Shown: positions 38,261 to 46,545 of the stretch, piece after piece | Layout of the letters: the number at the start of each line of letters is the position of its first letter | Position numbering within the stretch: position 1 is the first letter of the stretch | DNA from: Candidatus Methylopumilus universalis | GTDB taxonomy: Bacteria; Pseudomonadota; Gammaproteobacteria; Burkholderiales; Methylophilaceae | NCBI GenBank assembly: GCA_945883335.1 | Contig: CAMCXI010000003.1 | Coordinates: 160,712 to 224,711 of the forward strand | Length of the DNA stretch: 64,000 bases | Direction of reading: 5' to 3' | The notes under the pieces: generated by a model | Databases searched by the model: none | What the model saw: the letters and a program-made list of their open reading frames with translations, nothing else | Told to the model about the DNA's origin: nothing | Program-made: the position numbers and the translations under genes

Positions 38261-40315
38261 TTACTTAATACATGATTTTTGATAAGCAACCTCTGATGAA
38301 GGCAAGGTCGCTTTTCCAAAATAGGATTGCACCACCACACGCAACATGTCCAAAACAACCACCCAAAGCAGGACCACAAAAAACATGGTGAGCCATGCAT
38401 CTAAGTGCTGATTGAAAATGAGTTGCGGAGCAACAGCGGCCTTTTCAGGTGGCAATGTGCCAGCGGCTAATTTTGCTGCCAAGTCATTGGCTGCGGCAAA
38501 AAATCCCACGCGAATATCCGTGCTAGTGATTTTTTCCCATGCTGCAGCGCTAGTAATTACTATCAGCCATAGCAATGGCAAACCTGTTACCCATGCAAAT
38601 TTTAGCTTGCCAGACTTCACTAAAATCCCAGTACCAACGCACAAAGCAATGGCAGCCAGCATTTGGTTAGCAATGCCAAATAGCGGCCATAAAATATTTA
38701 CACCACCGTTTGGATCAATCACGCCGATATACAAGAAATATCCCCAACCAGCGACCACCAGCGCACTGCTAATGAGCACTGAAGGCCACCAAGAAGTTTG
38801 CGCCATTTTTGGCCAAATATTACCCAGCATATCTTGCAGCATAAAACGGCCCACGCGCGTTCCGGCATCTAAAGTCGTCAGAATAAAAATCGCCTCAAAC
38901 ATAATCGCGAAGTGGTACCACATCGCCAACAAACCTTTACCGAATAAACTACCAAAAATACTCGCCATGCCAACTGCTAAGCTAGGCGCGCCACCAGTGC
39001 GGGCAAATAAAGAAGCTTCCCCCATGTCGCTAGCTAAGGTGTTCATTTGCTCAACGGTCACATGAAAGCCCCAAGATGAAATCATGGCAACCGCATCAGC
39101 AGCTTCCTTACCCACAACCCCAGCTGGACTATTAATTGCAAAGAAAACCCCTGGATCAAGCACTGTTGCCGCGATCATGGCCATAATTGCCACGAAAGAT
39201 TCAAGTAACATGCCACCATAGCCGATCATGCGAATATCACGTTCATTAGTGAGCAACTTAGGCGTCGTACCTGATGAAATGAGCGCGTGGAAGCCGGAAA
39301 TAGCGCCACAAGCTATGGTTATAAACACAAATGGGAATAATGTGCCTCCAAAGATTGGGCCTGTACCATCAATAAACTGCGTCAAAGCTGGCATCTTAAT
39401 TTGCGGGTTGAGCATCAATATCGCGACCGTAAGTAAAATAATGGTACCAAGCTTCATGAATGTAGAAAGATAATCACGCGGCGCTAGCAACAACCAAACA
39501 GGCATGATCGCCGCTGCAAAGCCATAAGCCATCACCCACCAAGCTAACGTTAAACCTTCATGATCAAAAAAGACTCGAAGTTCAGGATCGTGGTCTATCC
39601 AGCCACCACTTACCACAGCCAAGAGCAGCAAAGCCACCCCGAGCATAGAAGCTTCTAATACTTGCCCCACACGAATGTGGCGCATATAAAGCCCTACAAT
39701 CATCGCAATTGGTATCGTCGCCGCAACGGTAGAAGTTGCCCAAGGACTATGCTTCATGGCGTTGACCACAACCAGCCCAAGCACAGCAATTAAAATAATC
39801 ATAATAACGAATGTACCCACTAGCGCCGCCGCGCCGCCAATCGGGCCGATTTCATCGCGCGCCATCTGCCCCAAACTGCGACCGTTGCGGCGCACTGAGA
39901 AAAATAGCGTGACCATATCTTGCACACAACCACCAAGCACCGCACCAAACAAAATCCAAAGTGTACCCGGCAAGTAGCCAAATTGCGCCGCAAGGGTTGG
40001 GCCAACCAAAGGGCCTGGGCCAGCAATTGCTGCAAAGTGGTGCCCAAACACTATCCATTTATTGGTCGGGATAAAATCTCGCCCATTATCTAAACGCTCA
40101 GCAGGTGTTGCACGAGTTTCATCCACCAACAGCACTTTAGTCGCCAACCAAGCCGCATAAAAGCGATAAGCAATCGCATACACGCAAAGCGCCGCAGTAA
40201 TAAACCAGAGTCCATTAATGCTCTCTCCACGATTGAGGGCTATACCGCCAACCGCACCAGCGCCAATTAGCGCCACCAAGATCCAAACGAGATTTTTCAT
40301 TAAATTATTTTGCAT
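38261..40315 (-). CDS. cstA: Carbon starvation protein CstA, pyruvate/peptide transporter
   Basis: Inner-membrane transporter of 684 residues with about 16-18 helices. ERLDNGRDFIPTNKWIVFGHHFAAIAGPGPLVGPTLAAQFGYLP is the CstA signature, and VQDMVTLFFSVRRNGRSLGQMARDEIG and SGFHALISSGTTPKLL also match. CstA and BtsT homologues take up pyruvate, and peptides in some species. The start may be Met6 (40300). Downstream genes are the broken small membrane protein and the YbdD partner, forming a carbon-starvation operon. Confidence 0.94.
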   Translation of the reverse strand: MQNNLMKNLVWILVALIGAGAVGGIALNRGESINGLWFITAALCVYAIAYRFYAAWLATKVLLVDETRATPAERLDNGRDFIPTNKWIVFGHHFAAIAGPGPLVGPTLAAQFGYLPGTLWILFGAVLGGCVQDMVTLFFSVRRNGRSLGQMARDEIGPIGGAAALVGTFVIMIILIAVLGLVVVNAMKHSPWATSTVAATIPIAMIVGLYMRHIRVGQVLEASMLGVALLLLAVVSGGWIDHDPELRVFFDHEGLTLAWWVMAYGFAAAIMPVWLLLAPRDYLSTFMKLGTIILLTVAILMLNPQIKMPALTQFIDGTGPIFGGTLFPFVFITIACGAISGFHALISSGTTPKLLTNERDIRMIGYGGMLLESFVAIMAMIAATVLDPGVFFAINSPAGVVGKEAADAVAMISSWGFHVTVEQMNTLASDMGEASLFARTGGAPSLAVGMASIFGSLFGKGLLAMWYHFAIMFEAIFILTTLDAGTRVGRFMLQDMLGNIWPKMAQTSWWPSVLISSALVVAGWGYFLYIGVIDPNGGVNILWPLFGIANQMLAAIALCVGTGILVKSGKLKFAWVTGLPLLWLIVITSAAAWEKITSTDIRVGFFAAANDLAAKLAAGTLPPEKAAVAPQLIFNQHLDAWLTMFFVVLLWVVVLDMLRVVVQSYFGKATLPSSEVAYQKSCIK

Positions 40316-40343
40316 TATTATTCACTTCATTCAAGCGACATCG

Positions 40344-41597
40344 TCAAAACGCCAGCCAACCCAGCCATACAGCAGCTACCTGTATTACTAAGCTCGGCAC
40401 TATCTGCCAAGCAAACACTTTACCACCGCTGACGATCGCAGCAATCACTTTGGCCATTGCATTAAAAGAAAACGCTGCCAATATAGGTAGCGCAGCATCG
40501 GCTGCTGCAAGTTGGTGGTTGGCCACAAAAGAAGCAACGGAAACAGTGGGCGCATGGGCGTCAATCAATCCCACAAATGCAGAGCCTATCACCAAGCCCG
40601 CTTGCCCAAACCACTGATTAAGCTCTGCTGAAACCATCAGCACAATTGCAATAATACCTGCCATAGAGAATGCCGTCTTAATCCCAAACGACTGACTTAC
40701 CTTTCCAGCATCGGTCACAGGTCGATGCATTGCATTTAAGGTAAGTGCCCCGCCACATAGCAATATTGCTAGACCACCAAAAATCAGAGGCATCGCCAAA
40801 GCCTTTAAAGTGGGCTGACTGACGGTGAACAATATTAAGGTGATTTGTAAAATCGTCGAAAAACTTGAAAGCACCCCACCGGCTACAGCAGAACCAAGCA
40901 AAGAGGGCGTCTCGCGAGAACGATGACCCATTGCACTAATGGTGGCAATGCTAGAAATAAAGCCGGAAGCCATACCAACCAAAGGCAAACCAATACGCCC
41001 GCCAACCATACGCAAAGCCAAGTGACCAAATGCGCCAATCGCCATGACCAAAATCACCACTAACCATAAGTTGCGTGGGTTGATTGCATTAAATGGCCCC
41101 ATGGTTGCGTTTGGCATCAATGGCAAAATAATGAGTGTTGCACCAGCTAAAATCAAAAAATCATTCAGTTCCTCTTTGGTCATGATGCCAAGCACAAAGC
41201 CATGTATCGGCTCTTTGGCTGCCAGCAAAATCGCCGCTGTCACCGCAAGGCTAGCAGACAATATTGGCGTGGTCATCGCTAATGCTCCTAATATCACCGT
41301 AAATAAAAGAGAAATTTCAGTCGTTAAACCCAAGCGCTCATCACGGCGAACATTAAACGCTACTGCCGCAAACATCGCCACACAAAGCAAAGCCGCAAAC
41401 AGAAGCCAAAAATTCATCCAAGAGGTAATCGCGCCTAACATTGATGCAATGGTAAATGTCCGAATGCCTGCCAATGTATTATCTGCTTGTCCATCCGCAT
41501 TCTGAATCTTACTTTTACTGCGCTCGCGCTCAGCGCCCACGAGTAAACCAATGCCAAGGGCCACGCCCAAATTAAGTAATACACCACTATCTATCAT
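40344..41597 (-). CDS. MgtC/SapB and DUF4010 membrane protein
   Basis: 417-residue polytopic inner-membrane protein. The N-terminal half (LLNLGVALGIGLLVGAERER, AGIRTFTIASMLGAI) matches the MgtC/SapB motif; the C-terminal half (MASGFISSIATISAMGHRSRETPSLLGSAVAGGVLSS) matches DUF4010. About 12 hydrophobic helices. I use ATG at 41597; a TTG at 41618 is the alternative. Magnesium-related roles are known for MgtC but not for this two-domain group. It is 28 bases upstream of cstA on the same strand. Confidence 0.85.
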   Translation of the reverse strand: MIDSGVLLNLGVALGIGLLVGAERERSKSKIQNADGQADNTLAGIRTFTIASMLGAITSWMNFWLLFAALLCVAMFAAVAFNVRRDERLGLTTEISLLFTVILGALAMTTPILSASLAVTAAILLAAKEPIHGFVLGIMTKEELNDFLILAGATLIILPLMPNATMGPFNAINPRNLWLVVILVMAIGAFGHLALRMVGGRIGLPLVGMASGFISSIATISAMGHRSRETPSLLGSAVAGGVLSSFSTILQITLILFTVSQPTLKALAMPLIFGGLAILLCGGALTLNAMHRPVTDAGKVSQSFGIKTAFSMAGIIAIVLMVSAELNQWFGQAGLVIGSAFVGLIDAHAPTVSVASFVANHQLAAADAALPILAAFSFNAMAKVIAAIVSGGKVFAWQIVPSLVIQVAAVWLGWLAF

Positions 41598-41694
41598 TTC
41601 AATTGCCACTTTTTGCAACCTTAAACATACGCATTAAATAAGAGTTTACAACAAGCCTCGCTCAGCGAAAGACATTGTCTCGTTAACGGTCACA

Positions 41695-41730
41695 TTGACA
41701 TCCTCCCCGCCGTGAACGACGTGGATTCCT
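41695..41730 (-). mobile_element. IS200/IS605-type right end (RE / omega-RNA 3' region remnant)
   Basis: On the minus strand this reads AGGAATCCACGTCG... ending GGCGGGGAGGATGTCAA, the pattern typically seen at the right end of TnpB-encoding IS605-family elements, six bases after the tnpB remnant's stop. In intact elements this region is the scaffold end of the omega RNA and the base after GTCAA begins the guide. No left end was found. Confidence 0.7.
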
Positions 41731-41736
41731 ATCGAG

Positions 41737-42024
41737 CTAAGCGTATTCATGCGTAGTCTCCTCAGCGGGTTCCTGCCTCACGGAACGGCCTAACTGCACC
41801 GATTCTCCACAGGCTAACACGGCATGTCCTGCCGCTAATATATTGATGGCATCAACCAAGTCTACATTATCGCTATAGCCACACAACACACACTCAAACT
41901 TAGCTTGGGTAAGTCTGTTTTCTTTGGTGATGTATTTGCAACACGGACAAGTGCGGCTGGTATTGCGCGCAAATTGATAAAGAGGAATTACGTTAATGAC
42001 GATGGCTATTGCGCCAATCGTCAT
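41737..42024 (-). pseudogene. tnpB: Truncated TnpB (IS200/IS605 OrfB), C-terminal part
   Basis: Only the last part of a TnpB nuclease remains. The zinc ribbon CPCC (Cys26, Cys29 of the 95-residue frame) and FECVLCGY (Cys45, Cys48) is followed by NVDLVDAINIL, which keeps the RuvC-III catalytic Asp (Asp55), and by AAGHAVLACGESVQLGRSVRQEPAEE, the usual C-terminal tail. The first 20 codons show no resemblance to TnpB and are flanking sequence, so about 300 residues containing the RuvC-I and RuvC-II parts are gone. It is therefore inactive. The right end follows directly. Confidence 0.85.
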
Positions 42025-42058
42025 GCCTAATATGCAAAGTGGATTATTTTTATAATTT

Positions 42059-42166
42059 ATACCTATATAATGGATATATTGTAATAAATATGCCGAATAA
42101 ATCCTTCTTAATGGATAAATTAGTGTTTTTTAAATACAATTGTATAAATATCCATTAAGATGGATT
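42059..42166 (+). promoter_or_regulatory. hipBA promoter region with HipB-type operators
   Basis: E. coli HipB binds TATCC-N8-GGATA. Here AATCC-N8-GGATA (42100-42117) and TATCC-N8-GGATT (42149-42166) each differ by one base, and a third partial copy with CC-N8-GGATA spacing lies at 42062-42076. CTTAATGGATA (42107-42117) and TATCCATTAAG (42149-42159) are also exact inverted copies. The last site is 24 bases before hipB. Confidence 0.75.
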
Positions 42167-42189
42167 AATTGAATAGATTGGAGTATTTT

Positions 42190-42507
42190 ATGTCCTCTAT
42201 AGGGGAGTATTTGACTGATAAAGAGGTTATGTTAATTCTAGGTGCTCGATTTCGTGCGCGGCGCCTTGATCGCAACCTATCCATTAATGCCCTGGCGGAA
42301 AAAACAGGGCTAAATTTTAAAACAATTATCGGGGTTGAATCTGGCGCTGATGTTAAATTCTCATCCATCATTAAAGTAACTCGTGCATTGGGTATGGTGG
42401 GCTCGTTCGAGGCATTGCTCCCGGATACGCTTCCTGGCAATGAAGCTTTTTCTAGCCGAGGAACATTACGTATGCGAGCATATAAAACCCAGTCAAGGAA
42501 GGGCTAG
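42190..42507 (+). CDS. hipB: HipB-type antitoxin, XRE helix-turn-helix
   Basis: 105-residue DNA-binding antitoxin. The start at 42190 has GGAG eight bases upstream; a TTG at 42169 is dismissed. The HTH domain is LILGARFRARRLDRNLSINALAEKTGLNFKTIIGVESGADVKFSSIIKVTRALGM, a Cro/XRE type fold, followed by a basic tail (RGTLRMRAYKTQSRKG). It is expected to repress its own promoter through the HipB-type sites upstream and to neutralise HipA. It is two bases upstream of hipA. Confidence 0.88.
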   Translation: MSSIGEYLTDKEVMLILGARFRARRLDRNLSINALAEKTGLNFKTIIGVESGADVKFSSIIKVTRALGMVGSFEALLPDTLPGNEAFSSRGTLRMRAYKTQSRKG

Positions 42508-42509
42508 CA

Positions 42510-43805
42510 ATGGCCAAACAACAAACAAATGCGTTAAGCGTTTCCTCAAGAGCGAAAGTGTCTCTGTGGGGTAGGCATGTTGGTGATGTTACTCAATACA
42601 CAAATGGTCGTATTGGTTTCTCTTATGCAACAGACTACCTGAAAGATGGAGTTGCGCTGTCGCCTATTCATTTGCCTCTTGATTCGAGAACATTTGAGTT
42701 TTCGGGGTTGGTTGGCTTTGAGGCTTTTATGGGGTTGCCTGGTGTAATAGCTGACTCCCTTCCAGATAAATTTGGCAATCTAATCATCAAAAATTATTTT
42801 GATGCAAAAGGTGAGCCCGATAAGGCACTTAGCCCCGTTCAAAAGCTTTTATACGTAGGCAACAGAGCAATGGGAGGCCTAGAGTATGCGCCTCACTTAC
42901 AAAGAAAAACGCCAGATGATGAACTTGCTTTAGAAATTAGCGCATTAGTGACTTCAGCTCGGAGGCTAATCGAAGGTGATACATCAGAGGCTATTAATGA
43001 AATTATGAGAGTAGGAGGCTCAGCTGGCGGCGCGCGTGCAAAAGCATTAATCCTCAGGAATCAAGAGCTAAATCACGTGAAGTCAGGTTTTGCCATCCCA
43101 CAAAAAAATGATGAGCACTGGCTAATCAAGTTTGATGGGGTTGATAGTGCAAATCATACAGACTTGAATATCCGTCCTTACAATCGGATTGAGTACACCT
43201 ACGCACTAATTACGGCTGAATTAGACATTGATATGGCACAGGCGGATTTTATTGAAGAAGGAAACGGCTTATTTCATGTCATGTTCAAGCGCTTCGATCG
43301 CGAGGGTGCAGAGAAAATACATATGCACAGCTTAGGCGGCATGACGCATGTAGACTACAATCGACCTCAATCCTACAGCTATGAAAGCTGGTTTAGACTA
43401 ATTCTTCAGCTAGGCCTCGGCTATCAAACGCTTGAGCAAGCTTACCGGAGAATGATTTTTAATATTGTTGGCCGAAATCAAGACGACCATGTGAAGAATA
43501 TATCTTTCATCATGAATGAAAAAGATAAAACCTGGAAGCTTTCCCCAGCGTATGACCTAACATATGCCAATGGCAGCGGATTTACCTTGCAGCATCAAAT
43601 GACCATTAAAGGTAAAGCAGATAATTTTGATCGGAATTTACTCATTGAGGTCGGGCAAGATTTTGATATAAAGAACCCAGGGGCTATCATCGATGAAACA
43701 GTTGGAGCATTTTCTCGTTGGCCAGACTTAGCTAGGAAGTATGGTGTTCCTGAGCAGAATGTTCTAAGTGTTAATGCAGCCCACCGACTTTATCTGGGCA
43801 AATGA
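42510..43805 (+). CDS. hipA: HipA-type serine/threonine kinase toxin
   Basis: 431-residue kinase of a type II toxin-antitoxin pair. In E. coli HipA phosphorylates glutamyl-tRNA synthetase and induces persistence. Seen here: N-terminal HipA_N region with GRIGFSYATDYL and FGLPGVIADSLPDKFGN-like FMGLPGVIADSLPDKFGN; the Ser-containing Gly-rich loop MRVGGSAGGARAKALI (169-181), Lys207 in WLIKF, the catalytic NQDDHVKN (323-330) with Asp326, and the metal Asp349 in SPAYDLTYA. Key residues are all present, so it should be active. AAGGA and AGGGC precede the ATG. It sits between tnpB and integrase remnants. Confidence 0.92.
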   Translation: MAKQQTNALSVSSRAKVSLWGRHVGDVTQYTNGRIGFSYATDYLKDGVALSPIHLPLDSRTFEFSGLVGFEAFMGLPGVIADSLPDKFGNLIIKNYFDAKGEPDKALSPVQKLLYVGNRAMGGLEYAPHLQRKTPDDELALEISALVTSARRLIEGDTSEAINEIMRVGGSAGGARAKALILRNQELNHVKSGFAIPQKNDEHWLIKFDGVDSANHTDLNIRPYNRIEYTYALITAELDIDMAQADFIEEGNGLFHVMFKRFDREGAEKIHMHSLGGMTHVDYNRPQSYSYESWFRLILQLGLGYQTLEQAYRRMIFNIVGRNQDDHVKNISFIMNEKDKTWKLSPAYDLTYANGSGFTLQHQMTIKGKADNFDRNLLIEVGQDFDIKNPGAIIDETVGAFSRWPDLARKYGVPEQNVLSVNAAHRLYLGK

Positions 43806-44009
43806 AAACAAGGGTGATTTAGCCGAAGCCCTCGCCAGCTTATCAGCCAGGCTTGTCGCGGTAGGGTGGTAATACCTAAGAGCCATCTGCATGGTTTTCC
43901 ATCCGAACATTTTGCAAAGTTCGTGTGCTTCCAGATGCAATGCCCACCGACTCGCTGCCTCATGGCGTAAGTCATGAAATGATAAAATGAGCGAGCTCCC
44001 GCATGCCAA
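43800..44009 (-). pseudogene. Tyrosine recombinase (integrase), C-terminal remnant
   Basis: The reading FHDLRHEAASRW carries the His-x-x-Arg motif, and FGWKTMQMALRYYHPTATSLADKLARA contains the conserved Lys/Trp region and the nucleophile Tyr46. The N-terminal part with the arm-binding domain and first catalytic Arg is absent, since the frame upstream belongs to radC sequence. So it is an incomplete integrase, convergent with hipA and overlapping its 3' end. Confidence 0.8.
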
Positions 44010-44195
44010 CTAAGTCCGAGGCGCTTTTGAGGGTTTGGGTTAAGGGCTCATCGGCGCGACTAGACCCAATGATCCCAGATGGATGATTGTGCGCAAAAAG
44101 ATAGCCTGCAGTTCAGCATCTGAGAGCACACTCGCGCCTTTTTGCATGCGTTTTTCACATGGACGTTGGTCTGCAGACTAGTCGGCAATTGCCAT
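43980..44195 (-). pseudogene. radC: Broken radC with nonsense codon and internal deletion
   Basis: From ATG 44195 (GGGAG upstream) the frame reads MAIAD, then TAG (44178-44180, where RadC has Trp), then SADQRPCEKRMQKGASVLSDAELQAIFLRT, the RadC N-terminal domain. It then changes frame at 44100 into LFAHNHPSGIIGSSRADEPL, the JAB/MPN metal-binding region, and TQTLKSASDLVG, ending as AHFIIS and TGA. The JAB metal-ligand HxHxxxG is kept but the middle part is missing. Then integrase sequence starts. The intact gene is about 220 residues. Adjacent to coaBC as in many proteobacteria. Confidence 0.82.
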
Positions 44196-44268
44196 CATTA
44201 CTCCCTTTTATGTGTCGTGGAACGCAAATTCATATTAAAATGAAAGTATTACATAGTTTCAAAAACCC

Positions 44269-45456
44269 GTGCAGAAAATCAGACACTTAGTATTAGGCAT
44301 TACCGGTGGAATTGCAGCTTATAAAGCGGCGGAATTGGCGCGCCTATTAGTTAAGCAGGGCATTACGGTGCAAGTGGTGATGACTGACGCTGCGTGTCAG
44401 TTTATTACGCCAATTACCATGCAAGCGCTTTCCGGCCGAGCTGTGCATACCAAAATGTGGGATGCGAGCATTGCCAATGGCATGCCACATATTGAGCTGA
44501 GCCGCGAGGCAGATACGATCTTAGTAGCCCCCGCCAGTGCAGACTTTATGGCGAAATTAGTGCACGGCAATGCAGATGATTTACTTTCGACGCTTTGTTT
44601 AGCTCGGGACTGTCCATTATTAGTTGCCCCAGCAATGAACAAGCAAATGTGGGAAAACCCAGCAACCCAACGTAACGTTACTCAGTTATTAAAAGATGGT
44701 GTGAGGATTTTGGGCCCTGATAGCGGCGTGCAAGCTTGTGGTGAAACAGGCTTAGGCCGCATGCTAGAACCAGAAACTTTATTCGCTGAGTTACTCTCAA
44801 ACTTAAATGCCGAATTATCTGCAAGGCCGCTTGCTGGTAAGCGCGTCTTAATTACCGCAGGCCCAACAGTTGAAAAAATAGACCCTGTCCGCGCGATTAC
44901 CAATTTAAGCTCAGGAAAAATGGGCTACAGCATCGCTGAAGCAGCGATTGAAATGGGCGCTGAAGTGACGTTGGTTAGTGGCCCTACCCATTTAACTGCA
45001 CCAAGCTTAGCAGCAGTCATCGCGGTCGAAAGTGGTGCTGAAATGTTTAATGCTGTCATGGCAAATATTAGCCCTCAAGATATTTTCATCAGTGTAGCCG
45101 CTGTGGCTGATTATCGTGTGGCAAGCCCTAGCGCTGAAAAAATTAAAAAAAGTCGTGCCGCTCTTAATATTCAGTTGGTGCCTAACGAAGATATTTTGGC
45201 AGCAGTAGCAGCATTACCAAATGCCCCGTTTTGCGTAGGATTTGCCGCGGAGAGTGAAAACTTATTGGCTTACGCCGAAGAAAAGCGAAAAAGAAAAAAC
45301 ATTCCTTTGATCGTTGCAAATCTTATATCCGAAGCTTTAGGGACAGATGAAAGCATGCTAACGCTTTTAGACAGCCAAGGTGCACATCCTTTGCCAAAAT
45401 CGAGCAAAGCCAAATCTGCGTGGACGCTGTTAAACCATATCGCAAAAATGCTTTAG
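44269..45456 (+). CDS. coaBC: Phosphopantothenoylcysteine decarboxylase/synthetase
   Basis: Bifunctional coenzyme A enzyme. The N-terminal flavodomain decarboxylase shows LVLGITGGIAAYKAAELARLL, the PASADFMAKLVHGNADDLLSTLCLA and APAMNKQMWENPATQRN motifs. The C-terminal synthetase has RVLITAGPTVEKIDPVRAITNLSSGKMG and FCVGFAAES. The 395-residue length is normal. The start codon is GTG. It is 26 bases upstream of dut, in the order coaBC-dut-rpmB-rpmG; radC would be the usual neighbour and its remnant lies divergently upstream. Confidence 0.96.
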   Translation: MQKIRHLVLGITGGIAAYKAAELARLLVKQGITVQVVMTDAACQFITPITMQALSGRAVHTKMWDASIANGMPHIELSREADTILVAPASADFMAKLVHGNADDLLSTLCLARDCPLLVAPAMNKQMWENPATQRNVTQLLKDGVRILGPDSGVQACGETGLGRMLEPETLFAELLSNLNAELSARPLAGKRVLITAGPTVEKIDPVRAITNLSSGKMGYSIAEAAIEMGAEVTLVSGPTHLTAPSLAAVIAVESGAEMFNAVMANISPQDIFISVAAVADYRVASPSAEKIKKSRAALNIQLVPNEDILAAVAALPNAPFCVGFAAESENLLAYAEEKRKRKNIPLIVANLISEALGTDESMLTLLDSQGAHPLPKSSKAKSAWTLLNHIAKML

Positions 45457-45482
45457 AAACTTTTATATAGAAAGTCACGTTA

Positions 45483-45935
45483 ATGAGTTTACAAGTCGAA
45501 CTTAAAATTTTAGATAGTCGCTTAAATGAGAACATGCCAGCTTATGCCACTAGCGGCTCAGCAGGCTTAGATTTACGCGCTTGTATTAACGAAGCGATTA
45601 CCATCAAACCCGGTGAAACTACGCTTATTCCAACAGGCATGGCTATTCACCTTGCTAATCCTGCTTATGCAGCGATGGTCCTGCCTCGTTCAGGCTTAGG
45701 TCATAAACATGGCATCGTGCTGGGTAATTTAGTCGGGTTGATTGATTCAGATTATCAAGGGCAATTATTTGTTTCTTGCTGGAATCGTAGCCAAGAAGCG
45801 TTTGTGATGCACCCGATGGAACGCATGGCGCAATTAGTCATTGTGCCTGTTGTTCAGGCAAACTTTAGCGTAGTTGCTGAATTTAACGCGAGCGAGCGCG
45901 GTGAAGGTGGTTTTGGCAGCACAGGCAAACATTAA
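45483..45935 (+). CDS. dut: dUTP diphosphatase
   Basis: Homotrimeric dUTPase removing dUTP and supplying dUMP for thymidylate. The five motifs are present: AGLDLRA (I), [15 protein letters not shown] (II), [17 protein letters not shown] (III), [10 protein letters not shown] (IV) and the C-terminal [10 protein letters not shown] (V). The length of 150 residues is standard. It follows coaBC as in E. coli. Confidence 0.97.
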   Translation: MSLQVELKILDSRLNENMPAYATSGSAGLDLRACINEAITIKPGETTLIPTGMAIHLANPAYAAMVLPRSGLGHKHGIVLGNLVGLIDSDYQGQLFVSCWNRSQEAFVMHPMERMAQLVIVPVVQANFSVVAEFNASERGEGGFGSTGKH

Positions 45936-45972
45936 TTAAACGTTCAGCATATTGAAAAATATTCGAATTAAC

Positions 45973-46002
45973 TTGAAAGCGAACGAGTTTTCATGGTATA
46001 AA
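45973..46002 (+). promoter_or_regulatory. Putative promoter of rpmB-rpmG
   Basis: TTGAAA (45973-45978) and TATAAA (45997-46002), each one base off the sigma70 consensus, are separated by 18 bases. The start of transcription would be about 37 bases before rpmB. Confidence 0.6.
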
Positions 46003-46044
46003 TGTGGTCTTTCGAATTTCGGTATGCAGTATCAGGAGAGTAGT

Positions 46045-46281
46045 ATGGCGCGCGTATGTCAAGTAACCGGCAAAAAGCCGATGGTGGGAAATAACGTTTC
46101 TCACGCAAATAACAAAACAAAGCGTCGTTTTTTACCTAACTTGCAAAATCGCAAGTTTTGGGTCGAAAGCGAAAATCGTTGGATCAGTATGCGTATTACT
46201 AACGCTGCACTTCGTACTATCGACAAAAACGGCATTGATGCTGTTTTAGCTGGTATGCGCGCTGCTGGCGAAAAGATTTAA
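46045..46281 (+). CDS. rpmB: 50S ribosomal protein L28
   Basis: 78-residue large-subunit protein. The start at 46045 follows AGGAGAG and gives [20 protein letters not shown], the canonical L28 N-terminus; the longer frame upstream is only the leader. It is nine bases upstream of rpmG. Confidence 0.97.
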   Translation: MARVCQVTGKKPMVGNNVSHANNKTKRRFLPNLQNRKFWVESENRWISMRITNAALRTIDKNGIDAVLAGMRAAGEKI

Positions 46282-46290
46282 GGACTCATC

Positions 46291-46446
46291 ATGCGTGAAA
46301 AAATCAAACTAGAATCAAGTGCTGGTACAGGTCATTTTTATACCACGACTAAAAACAAACGTACCATGCCAGAAAAAATGGAAATCAAGAAATTTGATCC
46401 TGTTGTTCGTAAGCATGTGATTTACAAAGAAACGAAATTAAAATAA
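46291..46446 (+). CDS. rpmG: 50S ribosomal protein L33
   Basis: 51-residue protein, reading [20 protein letters not shown] then [20 protein letters not shown] and [11 protein letters not shown]. It is the cysteine-free (zinc-independent) form. The AAGGA is seven bases upstream and within the rpmB end. Co-transcribed with rpmB. Confidence 0.96.
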   Translation: MREKIKLESSAGTGHFYTTTKNKRTMPEKMEIKKFDPVVRKHVIYKETKLK

Positions 46447-46478
46447 TTCGAACGTTCTTCGAGTTATTTACCCAATAA

Positions 46479-46505
46479 AAAAACCCGCTATTAGCGGGTT
46501 TTTTT
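46479..46505. terminator. Terminator after rpmG
   Basis: AAACCCGC (46481-46488), loop TATTA, GCGGGTTT (46494-46501) then T run, with A-rich flank at left. Works for rpmBG on plus and may also serve the MscS gene on minus. Confidence 0.92.
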
Positions 46506-46545
46506 ATTGTCTGCGTTTTTATCTAAATCGTCTAACATGAGCAAC

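Noticed and set aside
38412..39065. 217-codon frame antisense to cstA
   Set aside because: Reverse shadow of a hydrophobic protein; no SD, no recognisable domain.
41044..41505. 153-codon frame antisense to the MgtC/DUF4010 gene
   Set aside because: Reverse shadow of membrane protein.
41600..44268. Direct repeats (att sites) flanking the hip island
   Set aside because: I looked for matching ends on both sides and found none I could support by eye.
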